From positions 38,464,688 through 38,528,687 of the forward strand of contig OX392535.1 of NCBI GenBank assembly GCA_947623455.1: a stretch of 64,000 nt of DNA, written 5' to 3'. Of this stretch, positions 46,911 through 57,374 are shown in pieces. The notes under the pieces are model-generated. The model did no database searches. It saw only the letters and a list, made by a program, of their open reading frames with translations, and had not been told where the DNA came from. Source of the stretch: Mimachlamys varia. Lineage: Eukaryota; Mollusca; Bivalvia; Pectinida; Pectinidae. Position numbers and translations under genes: made by a program. The stretch's first letter is position 1; each line of letters starts with the position of its first letter.

Positions 46911-49821
46911 CAGTTGAGTGTAAGCTAACCTTTACACCCTAATGCACTAGGAGTGCACTACGTTTAAACTACAGGTAAACTAGTAGTGCACTACGTCCAG
47001 CCAGGTGTGACCACAAAAACCCCTACAGGTAATGGGAAGGTCAATACCTACCTGTGTCCTTACCTGTACAGATGTAATATGATTTACCTGTACTTATGTT
47101 ATACTATTGAAATCATTAGTTTGTCAGTACTTCCTCATATAAGTACAAGAATGAACAATTCTGAGTTTATGCCAGAAGATATATATCATAATACTTTAAA
47201 TAAATTAATTAACTGCTGTCAAAATTTTAAATAAATAATAATTTAGATATACTAACTTATTATTCTTTTTAAAGAAGTAACAATGATTCTTTTCTATTTA
47301 AATATTTGTATTCTACAATTAAATTAAAAGGTATGTGTTCAAATAAAAAATGGTGTAACACATGTTTTATGTTGAAATTATTAAGTTAATCCTACTAAAA
47401 ATATATACAGAAAATAACGTTAACAACAGATTGTAATATAAATAGATATTAGAAGAACATATTCGTACTTAGTATAGTTGTTTCAATCACAAATTACTTT
47501 AAATATTTGACATTAAGAAGCTAGCTGTGCAATATCAGAGACGTACAAGGTTTTATACGTCTCTGGCAATACTACCTACATGTACCAGTATTAGTATTCT
47601 GTTTCACTATACACTCAGGTACAATGCATACGAATGAAAGGTTATATAAACATCAAGTACTAATATAAGAAAAGATTACTTTCACCAGAACATTTAAAGC
47701 CATTTCCTTCTTCATATCAAAATACCAACATACATCTACATGTAATCCAATTGACTGTAATCAATGTTATCATCATTAATCAATTAACAGGCTAGGGCCC
47801 TCAGGCCTTTAATCAGACTTGGCCAGTGATGGCTGTGGGGGAGAGGGAGGTGAGAAATTCACACCTGGCTAACTACAGACAGCCTAGGGGTGTCCCCTAT
47901 CTTGACCTCTGTATGTGAGGATGTGGCCCAGGCAGGTTAGGTACATGTACGTAATTATGCCTGGAGGGTAAAGGATTCTACCTGAAGATCTATATTTGTC
48001 CCTCTTAGTTAGATTTTATATAAGTCATTAGGTTGATTTAAAAGTACAATAAATGTGACTGGCATAGGCTTGACTTTGTTCTAAGTTAGGTTAATATAAC
48101 TGCATATTATTTATTTGTTGTATAATTAGTCTTACAATATAGAATTAATTAAAATGATTCCATTAAACTGACCTTGCTTTTCTTAAAATCATTATAACAT
48201 ATATGCATAAACCTTCAAGTCATATTTAATACAACCTGTAATTGCCTTCAATATTTAGGCCTAAATATTGGAAATGCATCATTTAAAAATACTTTTATAC
48301 TGATAATTAGAATAAAATTAAGTATAATGAATGCTAGGGACTGAGCCAGATAGTATATATTCTCTCCCATATACGTTCCTGATTACACCCAATATAAACT
48401 AGATAATTTTTCAACATTTAACAAGTATATATATGTAAATATTTAGAAATCGAAATGCGTCATTGGATTGTATTCAATCAAGTGTCATAAGATACTTGGT
48501 ATTTTAAGTTAATTATTAAGAAAACCAGAATCTGGTAAAGGACTGATATAGACTTACATTGTTGTCCAATTAAGTATTATTAATTTCAATGTTATTTTAT
48601 GTACTATCAATTTATAATTGTATAATTAAATGTTTTGAATGAAACAAAAAAAATGGATTAAAGTCCTCAAAATATCCACTATTTGAAGGAAAATATGTAA
48701 ATATCTAGATATATTCTCAAAGATTTTTAATTTCATATAAACTTGATAAACCCGAGTAAAAGTTAAATAAGTATTATCATATTTATGATCCTGGTCATAT
48801 CCAGCTTAGCTCTTTATTTATCAAATTTGACCAGTGATATTCAGATGGGAAATTCACACCTCAATTATGTCACTGACAGGCTTACGTCAGCAGGTGTTCC
48901 TAGACAAGGTTGAGACAGGTCAGGTAATTGCCTGAGGCCTGAGGGTCAAATCAAAACATCTGTCCCATACTGAACAATCTGACTAAATTTTAATTTATTG
49001 TTGTATTACTTTTTTTTAACTTCAAATTCTTATATTTATAATAACACTGTTGTATGTGGTGATATATATATATATAAATACCGATCTTAATATAAAAAAC
49101 AATTAAAAATAAAGATTATCAGAACTCTATAGCGCATTCATAAATATATAGATCTGAGGCATGAATGTATTTGATAAAAATATATATCTAGTTTAATTTA
49201 GTAATAAAAGAAAATGTATTTGTTATTTTCGCAATTAGTTTTTACAATATTTAAAAATATACTTCTAAACAAATTATAATCAATAGGTATTCCTTCAATT
49301 GCTCAATATACTTGATTGTAAATTGGTAAATTAATATAAAAAACCGTTAATAGTGTATATTAAATGAAATATAAGACATCAAAACTGCTAGATAAATATT
49401 AATTTTCTATTTTATTTATATGATGCATGCAAGAAATTTTTTGGGAAAATTGTAAGAGTAATTATCATGATTTCACAACTTCTAGTTTTGAAATGAAAGA
49501 AAAAATGTTGTTTGAGAAAAATAACTACATAAGATGCATATATAAACATTAAAGTTATAAATATTAACTAATGATAAGGCCAGCTTCAAAGTACCAGCAG
49601 ACGACAAAGGTGAGGTACAGGTAAAAATCACAGGTAGATGGATGGGACTGCCCATTCACCTGTAGGGATATTTGACCTATATGGGGTTCAGGGTGTAGTG
49701 CACTACTAGTTTACCTGTAGTTTAAATGTAGTGCACTACTAGTTTAAACGTAGTGCACTACTAGTTTAAACGTAGTGCACTACTAGTGCACTAGGTGTAA
49801 ATGTTAGCTTACACTCAACTG
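46911..49821. mobile_element. 2,911-bp TIR element with TA target site, nested in a LINE
   Basis: Terminal arms CAGTTGAGTGTAAGCTAACC and, inverted, CAGTTGAGTGTAAGCTAACA, with similarity for about 80 bp including TTTACACC, GTGCACTACGTTTAAAC and AGGTAAACTAGTAGTGCACTA. TA is present on both outer sides (46909-46910 and 49822-49823). The LINE reading frame before (…ENQL) and after (AINAGRVIDI) is continuous if one TA and the element are removed. TA plus CAGT termini suggest Tc1/mariner-like mobilisation. No frame over 82 codons occurs inside, so no transposase is visible. Two diverged copies of a block with CCAGTGAT...GAAATTCACACCT lie at about 47800-47960 and 48800-48960. Confidence 0.85.
47536..47565. 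mobile_element. Micro-hairpin family 1, insertion c (30 bp)
   Basis: CAGAGACGTACAA ... TTTATACGTCTCTG. Flanks GCAATAT (47529-47535) and GCAATAC (47566-47572) match at 6 of 7. It sits within the 2.9-kb element, making a three-level nest. Confidence 0.7.
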
Positions 49822-49823
49822 TA

Positions 49824-50511
49824 GCTATAAATGCAGGCCGTGTTATTGATATAATGTATAGATATAATTTTGTTCAGCTTGTTGATGAAGCTACTCATTT
49901 TACAGAACATTCATCTTCGCTCTGGGATATATTTATGACATGTAATGACAATTTTGTTAAAAAAGAAATGTTTGTGAATCTTTCTTACCAGCTGATGTCA
50001 GGTATTACTGTCCTGTATACGCTATCCTAGATATTGATCGAACTAAAATATATAACAATTTTGAAAGAATTTGGTTATACGATAAAGGAAACTATCATAT
50101 GTTTCGCGATGCATTGGATGATATTGATTGGACTGATGCATTTGGGAAAAAAAATAACTGTTGATGACCTCGCAATTTTTTTTAGCTCTTTTATTTTATC
50201 TGCTGCAACGAAATATATTCCGATTAAGAATGTGGCGGTAATAGTAATGAATCGCAATGGATGCACAATGAAATTAGGAAATTGATCAGGGCCCGGAAAA
50301 AATTACACAGGAAAGCTAAAACATGCAAAACCCATATAATTGGCAGCGATATAGACAAGCTAGAAATAACTGTGCTATTAGGGGGGCAAAAAAGGAGTAC
50401 ACTTTAAAATTAACTAATAAAATAAAATGTATGTCTACTTCATTACGAGACTGGTGGACACTAACACTTTCACTAATTTTTCAACCAAAAAATCGAACAT
50501 ACCTACATTGA
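49824..50511 (+). pseudogene. LINE, endonuclease C-terminal part and linker
   Basis: Reads AINAGRVIDIMYRYNFVQLV, then THFTEHSSSLWDIFMTCND, the conserved end of the endonuclease (HSSSLLD is normal). After frame changes come YDKGNYHMFRDALDDIDWTD AF, LSAATKYIPIKNV and WQRYRQARNNC...KKEYTLKL, the usual linker before the reverse transcriptase. At least three frameshifts are needed to read it. Confidence 0.8.
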
Positions 50512-50579
50512 CTCATGATAATATAAATTATGTAGTACTATTGAAAAGAAAAAGGTGATTATTTTCTAAGTCAGTCGAC

Positions 50580-51420
50580 AATTAATGACTCAAATGTCCC
50601 AGTCCCTGAAGATATACCTAATTTACCTAATAAACTAGAAACTATCATTATAACTGAACAGGATGTCAAAAATGCCATAAGTATGTTAGATATTTCTAAA
50701 GCTGCGGGTCCGGATAATATAAGTAATATTATTATTAAGAATTATTAAGGAAGCTGAAGTAGGAAGTATCATTACAAATCTCACTTAATTAATTATATAA
50801 CAAATCTTTAGACTGTGGTAGATATCCCGCTATTTGAAAAGTTGCAAATGTCACACCTGTATATAAAAAAGGTAATAAGTCTGTTGTGTCGAATTATAGA
50901 CGTATACCTTTAATAGATATTGTTGGTAAGCTAATGGAAAGTTGTATTTTTAAACATGTATATAATTTTCTTAGGGGCACTAATTTCTTCACCAAATATC
51001 AGTCTGGTTTCACACCTGGGAATTCGGCTATATATTAATCAGTTACTTGACATTAATAATGATACTGGGAGGGCTTTGGTAAAGAATTATAGCAGTATTT
51101 TGTGATATAAGCAAAGCATTTGACCGAGTTTGGCAAAGGGGTCTTATCTATAAGTTAAAATCTGCAAGTATTTCAGGAAAATTATTAACTTGGTGTGAAA
51201 ATTATTTATCAGATAGAAGTCAAAAAGTTGTAATAAATGGGATATCCTCAAGCTCTCAAAATATCAAAGCGGGTGTACGACAGGGTTCTATCTTAGGTAC
51301 ATTGTTTTTTCTTACATTATATTAATGATATTGTTGTTGACATTAAATATAAAATTAAACTATTTGCTGATTACACTGCATTATACATTATTGTTGACAA
51401 TCCTGTCACTACTGTTAATA
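50580..51420 (+). pseudogene. LINE, reverse transcriptase domain (inactivated)
   Basis: Recognisable in pieces: VPEDIPNLPNKLE, ITEQDVKNAISMLDISKAAG PDNI, VTPVYKKGNKSVVSNYRRI, YQSGFTPGNSA, KAFDRVWQRGLIYKLK, QKVVINGISSSSQNIKAGVR QGSILG and LFADYTALYI. The catalytic FADD box reads FADY, so one metal-binding Asp is lost. Several stops and frameshifts interrupt it. The order of motifs is that of CR1/Jockey-like RTs. Confidence 0.85.
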
Positions 51421-52402
51421 CTATAAATAACGATCTTTCTAAAATACAGACATGGGCAGACAAGTGGTTAGTGAAATTCAATCCGGACAAAACCAAAACA
51501 CTATTAATAAGTAGGAAAACTACACGAGTATATTATGATCCTATAACTATAAATAAAACTGATGTAACTAGAGTAAGTTCTCACAATCATTTAGGTGTAT
51601 TGGTCTCACATTGATTACATATTAAAGAAAACATTACCAAGATTAGCTGTACTTCGTAAACTAATAAACACTCTAGATAGAAATTCTTTTCAAACTATTC
51701 ATTTTGCTTTCGTTATACCAATTCTAGAATAATCAGATGTGGTTTGGGACAACATACCTAACTACATATGTCAAAACTTAGAAAATATTCAAATTGAGGC
51801 TGCCAGAATAGTAACAGGTGCAGCAAAACTGTTAAATATTAATCTATAATATAAAGATTTAGACTGGGATAAACTAGATAAACGGCGTGAAAATCATAAA
51901 ACCATACAATTTCATAAAATGTATCATAATAGTCCCTAGTAAAATATCAGAATGCCATAGTTCATAACACTAGACATTCAAATAATCAACATTCATTTAA
52001 CTGTAGAACTAAATTTTGCAAAGACTCGTTTTTAAACTCTTCAATACAATTTTGGAATGCATTACCATTAGAAGTTCGTGAAAATCTGTACGTAAATGTC
52101 CTTAAAAAATCTACAAAATATAAAAAATTGATTCCTTCGTATTTTAATACTGGATGTAGAAACTTACAAATATTACATGCAAGATTAAGATTAAAATGTA
52201 GTAATTTGAATCAGCATCTATTTATGAGAAAGTTAGAGTTAAGCCCCTTATGTAGATGTGGACTAGTCGAAAGTAATTATCACTTTCTTCTAATATGTAA
52301 CAAGTATACTAGAATAAGACAAAATACATGTACTTTAGATAGCCTAAACATTAACCTTACTGAAAATACCTTACTATGGGAAAGTACTGAATATACTCAC
52401 TA
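51421..52402 (+). pseudogene. LINE, thumb and C-terminal region
   Basis: Includes WADKWLVKFNPDKTKTLLIS, VIPILE, stop, SDVVWDN, NLENIQIEAARIVTGAAKL, and the C-terminal block NLQILHARLRLKCSNLNQHL, LSPLCRCGLVESNYHFLLIC NKY. The last 91 codons (52128-52402) are open. The region past the stop to about 53075, ending ATGACAAATGACAAATGATA, is probably the LINE 3'UTR. Confidence 0.85.
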
Positions 52403-53453
52403 AATGGTTTAGCTAAACCTCATTTGTATTAATACTCCTGAACGACCTTATTATTATCATTAAAATTGTAGTATTCTAAAGATATTTTTATCAAAGTTCT
52501 GTATAACATATACTTACATGTAATATACTACACTGGAGATATTCTATCATACGTGTATGAGTGGGTGAGGTAAAGCACTAGACACATGATTTCTAATATA
52601 ATGTGTTAAACATTAAACGTTACAAGTTTCAATTCAATTTTCACCACTTGTAAATATGTTATAAGTTGAACTTTATATTATTCAAATCAATATGTTGTTA
52701 TTTAAGGTGTCAACAGTCTCGAAGATTGTGTTTACCTGTAGTATATATTAGGGAGAGCAATTAACATAAACTCTAATCCCTGTGTAATAATATATGTATC
52801 AAATGTCATGCTTGAATTATAAAGTAATTGAATTGTACCTATCTTCAATTATTTGAATATAAGTGCAATTAATTGAGTATATGTTAATTTGGCTAGTACG
52901 TTATACATTGCGTACGATTGTATGTGACTTATGGACTTTTTTATTTAAACATATTTTATTGTAATATATATTCAATGGTAGTTGAGCACAAGTTTAACAA
53001 CTTATGTTAAGCCCTTTCCCTACAAATTATTGATACAATATTTTAAGATGACAAATGACAAATGATATAATACAGTATATATTAACCATGACTTAACATA
53101 CACACAGACAGACAGAGGGAGAGGGAAGGGGGAGGGAGGGGGAGGAGGGAGAAAAGAAGAGAGGAAAATGAGAGAGACGGGGGGGATAAATCATAATACT
53201 ATTGACACTCAAGTCAGTACAGAGCTATGGTTAAATAACAAAAATGACTCTCATAACCAATTTGGCTTAATATAAACGCCAGTGGCTTATGGAGGCCCTG
53301 CATTCTGTTCATGATCAAACTCATAAAGTGCAATGTGCATATTTATTTGACATATACAGTAATACCGTCGTTACCTTCCCACACAAATATTTATTTCGGG
53401 GACATAGTAATGAAATTTTTATTATTAAAGATTTATTATTACAATTTTCCAAG
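52403..53453. other. LINE 3' flank and intron end
   Basis: AT-rich; a purine-rich patch GGGAGAGGGAAGGGGGAGGG at 53118-53160. 53289-53453 is open in frame with exon 3 but precedes its acceptor, so it is intronic. Confidence 0.45.
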
Positions 53454-53600
53454 GTACAACTGAAAAAGCCATCTGTTATTACGGGATTTATAACACAAGG
53501 GAGAACGGGCAATTGGCAGTTTGTTACAGAATACAAAGTACAGTACAGTAACTATGGCACCACGTGGCAGAATATCACCGACAGTGACGGGAATGTGAAG
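53454..53600 (+). CDS. Discoidin-PAN secreted protein, exon 3 (discoidin middle)
   Basis: Acceptor ATTTTCCAAG|GTACAACTG, donor AATGTGAAG|GTGAGA; 147 bp, phase 0 at both ends. Residues 91-139: VQLKKPSVITGFITQGRTG, WQFVTEYKVQYSNYGTTWQ, NITDSDGNVK. The QGR, V..YKVQYS..G..W and D..GN features are diagnostic of F5/8 type C domains. N130-I-T is a potential glycosylation site. This is the best supported exon of the gene. The open frame extends 55 codons upstream through the acceptor without resemblance to the family, which supports starting the exon here. Confidence 0.94.
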
Positions 53601-54264
53601 GTGAGAAGACAATTCAAATCGTTAACCTGTGTCTCTATAACTCTATAATTTTTAAATCCATTTTTTTACTTCTTTGTACATGTATATCGCATATCAAATG
53701 AGCTATATAGAGATTATACAACGAGTGGTTGTTAGATAGGGAATTTATTTCATTCTCGTTAATCATTTTTTAATTTAAAAGTTACAAAAAACACGAGGTT
53801 GAATGGTCTTGAATGTATTTTGTAACTTTTAAAACAAGAAAGTTGAAGTAAGGCTGCTGGACACAAACTTATGGTTATGAAAATGAATTATTGACAAAAA
53901 ACACGAGAACCTTCCGGGCACTTGGATATAATTGTATTTTTTTTTTTTTTTTAATTCTTTAAAAAATTCTGCCTTTCAAAATGATTCCGTTCATTTAAAT
54001 GTTGGATTATTGTTACTGAAGTATTCACATACACACATACAGTGTGTATTTCTTGTCAAAATTACAGCAATTTTCACGAATATTTCTTTTGACCGTGACT
54101 TTTTGATAAAATAACAACCGTTCTCTGGCTTAAAGTGTCAATTGTAGATCCCATTTGAATAACATTTATTATCCTGAGCTATTGTGCGTAAACGCCGTTG
54201 CTGTTTTTTCATTTGATATGTGTGAAACATACTATAGTAGCATAGGACGAAGAACAGCGTGAAG

Positions 54265-54345
54265 ATTGTGTTGTTGCCTGGGCTCGAACCCGTATCGCTT
54301 GGCTCTTGGACAGCTCTATGTTTTACCGCTGTCAGATCATGAGTT
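54265..54345 (-). mobile_element. tRNA-like segment in the left arm of the palindrome
   Basis: On the minus strand TCATGATCTGACAGCGGTAA, GAGCTGTCCAAGAGCCAAGC and GGGTTCGAGCCCAGGCAAC, i.e. A and B box-like blocks. Its mirror copy is at 56100-56185 (+): TCTAGCTCAGCGGTAAACAA ... GGGATCGAGCCAAGGCAACG. Probably a SINE head that was present before the palindrome formed. Confidence 0.6.
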
Positions 54346-54639
54346 AGAAGGAAAATGAACACCCTGTATCTTAAGTTAATGTACAACTATTTGATCTCCG
54401 CTTTTAAGATGTGTTGGAACTCGAAAACCAAAAACAGGTTCTAATTGTCTGTAATGAGGGCCATTAATACCATTTGTAATGTACGTAGTGTGCTTCCACG
54501 GAGATCGCACCCTCGATCCATAGGTTCCTCGCCAGACGCTAGAAATTCCCTCTAGCTCGAAGCTAGAAATGTATCTTATTAATTAATCATGACATTGTGT
54601 ACAATTTAAATCTGCCACATTTAAACTTTATTTATTTTA

Positions 54640-54866
54640 CAACAATTATGAAACAAGCTATACAACTTATATTAATCACTCTTGTTGGCCGGATGTTAGC
54701 GCTCGAGGGGTCTTATTGTGGGAGGAAACCGGAGTACCCGGAGAAAACCCACGTGGTCGGGCAGGTGACCCCGTACCTTTTCACGTCCGATCGGGGAATC
54801 GAACCCCGGCCGCCTTGGTGAAAGGCAAGTGCGCTATCCACTGCACCACCCGACCACCCTATCGTA
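54640..54866 (-). mobile_element. tRNA-derived SINE (same type as 37275)
   Basis: Minus strand: GGTGGTCGGGTGGTGCAGTG, GGGGTTCGATTCCCCGATCG, GACGTGAAAAGGTACGGGGT, CACGTGGGTTTTCTCCGGGT, CCGGTTTCCTCCCACAATAA. Close match to the copy at 37275-37526. Absent from the mirror position in the right arm of the palindrome. Confidence 0.8.
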
Positions 54867-55247
54867 GTTAGGGAAAAAACCATGATATTATTTATGCTAG
54901 AACAGCGCAGTTAGAATAGTTTGTACATTTCCACTGCATTCAAGAGGTTTTCATCAAACGGAGAATACATGACATTTCATCAGTATAATGTACTAAATAT
55001 GAATACCGTGGAGTCAGCTATATTATTTTTTTTAGACCTTAATTTCCCAAAAGGCGCATGGGGAACCACCGGAAGAGCACAAAGTGTTTACAGATTCAAA
55101 CCCCGCGACGCTTCGCGCCACTTGGGGGTTTGAAAAAAATAATTAACGAGAGTGAAATTAATTCCATATCAAATAACCAATAGTCGTGTAACCTGTTTGT
55201 ACCACAATAATATTAGACTAAGTCGGAAGTGGCAGTGTTGTTTTCTG

Positions 55248-55350
55248 GGCCCGTATTCATGAAACCGTTCTCGTGCTCAAGTATGGATACTGTGCTCAAG
55301 CTTGCTTTCTTGAAACTCACCTAGATTTTGTCAAGATCCAAAAGTCAATT
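55248..55350. mobile_element. Half copy of the 34660-type foldback MITE
   Basis: GGGCCCGTATTCATGAAACC, GCTCAAGTATGGATACTGTG, CTTGCTTTCTTGAAACTCAC match the left half of the element at 34660; the right half is missing and sequence of the palindrome's right arm begins at about 55345. Confidence 0.7.
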
Positions 55351-56041
55351 GTTTTTTTCAAACCCCCATGGAAGCGGCGCGGGTTTTGAATCTGTAAAGA
55401 CTTTGTGCACTTCTGTTGCTTCCCCATGCATGAAAGCCTTCTGAGAAATTAAGGCCGCTTACGGTCTACAAAAATAACTGACTCCACGGTATTCATATTT
55501 AGTACATTATACCAGTGAAAATGTCATGAATTCTCCGTTTGATGAAAACATCTTGAATGCAGTGGGGATGTACAAACTATTCTTACTGTGCTGTTTTAAA
55601 TAGCCTGCCTGCAGAAACCCGTTCAAAATGGCTTTTTGTTGTCAAGCGTGCACTAAAACATGGCGTCACAAATTACGCTACAAACTCCCGCGTTTTTCTG
55701 ATGAAGGCAGGATCATGATTTTTTACTTGGCGGTACGTGAACAAATTAATAAAACAAAAATTTTAAAAAATATCATGGATTTCATCCTAAAGAAGATATA
55801 AATGTGGCAGATTTAAATTGTACATATGATTTTGAATTAAGATACATTTCTACCTTTGAGCTAGAGGGAATGTTTAGCGTACGTCTAGCGAGGAACCTAT
55901 GGATCGAGGGTGCGATCTCCGTGGAAGTACACTACGTACATTACAAATGGTATTCATGGCCCCCGTTGCAGACAATTAGAACCTGTTTTTGATTTTTGAG
56001 TACCAACACATTTAAAAAACGGAGAGCAAATAGTTGCACAT

Positions 56042-56063
56042 CAGAGACGTATAAATACGTCTG
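56042..56063. mobile_element. Micro-hairpin family 1, insertion d (22 bp)
   Basis: CAGAGACGTATA...ACGTCTG, with flanks TTGCACAT (56034-56041) and TTGTACAT (56064-56071), 7 of 8 matching. The mirror position in the left arm of the palindrome (about 54380-54400) reads AGTTGTACATTAAC without the insert, so this is a documented empty site. Confidence 0.8.
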
Positions 56064-56675
56064 TTGTACATTTACTTAAGATACAGGGTGTTCATTTCCC
56101 TTCTAGCTCAGCGGTAAACAATAAGGCTGTCCAAGAGCCAAGAGTTGCGGGATCGAGCCAAGGCAACGGCACAATCTTCACGCTATATATTTAACACACA
56201 TGTCAAATGGAAAAAACAGCAACAGCGTTTAGACACAACAGCCCAGGATAATAAATGTTATTCAAATGGGGTCTACGATCGACACTTAAGGCCAGAGAAC
56301 GGTTGATACTTTATCCAAAAGTCAAGGTCAAAAGCAATATTCGTGACAATCGCTGTAATTTTGACAGGATATATATGTGTGTAAATGATACTTCAGTGAC
56401 AATAAACTTTTAAGCGAACGGGATAATTCTGAACGGCAGAATTATTAAATGACTTCAAAAAAATATTATGATTATATCCAAGTGCCCTGTATGTTCTCTC
56501 GTGTTTTTTCACACACACACACACGCATACATACTATTTCCTTTCTACAAAAACAAAACAAAAACAAAAATAAACACACACATATATTCTCACAATAATT
56601 TCTTCTTGCATACATTCTTCTCATCATCAAACATCATCATCATTTTTTCATATAATCATCATTATTAATATTACG

Positions 56676-56729
56676 TGCATCATCATCATCATCATCATTA
56701 TCATCATCATCATCATCATCATCATCAAT

Positions 56730-56793
<64 letters not shown>

Positions 56794-56843
56794 ATTTCAA
56801 CATCATCATCAACATCATCATCATCATCATCATCATCATCAAC

Positions 56844-56876
<33 letters not shown>

Positions 56877-56877
56877 G
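56676..56877. repeat. (ATC)n trinucleotide microsatellite
   Basis: About 200 bp of CATCAT with single interruptions (TTATC, AATTTC, AACATC, AACTTC). Encodes poly-His, poly-Asp or poly-Met depending on frame; lies in intron 3 and is not coding. Confidence 0.97.
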
Positions 56878-57223
56878 TATATATTCCTGTCAAGTTGTGA
56901 CGACGTTATTGAACCACGTGATTTCCGGCCAAACTTCTCAACCAATCAAATGGCCGGAAGGTCATATGCCGCTAGTGGTATATAGCATATATTTATCCAA
57001 CAGTCAACACGTTTATAAAAATGGTCTGAAAGCGGAACATAACAGGGTATTGTGGTAGAAACATGGTTATCGAACCTGTACGAGGTGACTTGAGCTCAAT
57101 GTAATTTCTAGTCCTTCTCTGTAGAAATGCACTTACCCTGCTTTCATGAAAGCAGGTTAACGTGACCTCATGTATGATTCTATATTTTTTATGTCTGTTT
57201 TTACGGAAATCTTATGTCTGTAG

Positions 57224-57374
57224 CTATTTACCGGCAATATTGACGCTATTGGTTTGGCCAAGTCGATCCTAAATACTTCGATCACCGCTTCATACATCCG
57301 GGTAACCCCGACATCTTGGAACTATCATCTGGCTTTTCGTCTTGAAATCCTGGGATGTCCAATTATCCAACCTG
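57224..57374 (+). CDS. Discoidin-PAN secreted protein, exon 4 (discoidin C-terminal third)
   Basis: Acceptor TTATGTCTGTAG|CTA, donor AACCTG|GTAAGTAAGT, 151 bp, in phase 0, out phase 1. Residues 140-189: LFTGNIDAIGLAKSILNTSI, TASYIRVTPTSW, HLAFRLEILGCP, IIQP. The GN.D...., ITA.YIRV.PTSW and .RLEILGC motifs complete the F5/8 type C domain, whose Cys39-Cys184 pair brackets 146 residues, the normal length. N156-T-S is a potential glycosylation site. The donor is a perfect consensus and is the first unit of the minisatellite at 57371-61575. If this donor is not used the frame stops after two more residues (G-K). Confidence 0.94.

Larger units (their letters stand above)
43850..53453 (+). other. 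Intron 2 of the discoidin-PAN gene (9.6 kb)
   Basis: Between donor GTAAAT and acceptor TTTTCCAAG. It holds an inverted repeat (44039-44112), the 42-bp minisatellite, a decayed LINE and the 2.9-kb element nested in it. 43850-44038 and 44113-44589 have no feature. Confidence 0.8.
53735..56512. repeat. Large imperfect palindrome (arms about 1.2 kb) in intron 3
   Basis: The left arm, about 53895-55142, is inverted against the right arm, about 55345-56512. Pairs include CGGGCACTTGGATATAAT / ATTATATCCAAGTGCCCTG, TTTAAATCTGCCACATTT / AATGTGGCAGATTTAAA, CGCACCCTCGATCCATAGGT / ACCTATGGATCGAGGGTGCG and ACCGTGGAGTCAG / CTGACTCCACGGT. An inner pair (53735-53770 with 55133-55172, GGAATT.ATTTCA.TCTCGTTAAT) is nested with the left arm. 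Arms are diverged by substitutions and indels. Both carry the same tRNA-like segment; only the left arm holds the SINE at 54640 and only the right arm the micro-hairpin at 56042. Confidence 0.8.

Noticed and set aside
53289..53453. Coding extension upstream of discoidin exon 3
   Set aside because: The frame is open, but the sequence has no family resemblance and a good acceptor lies at 53452-53453; exon 2 at 43689 supplies the true N-terminal part.
56640..57058. Poly-Asp, poly-Met and poly-His frames
   Set aside because: Pure trinucleotide microsatellite read in different frames, within intron 3.
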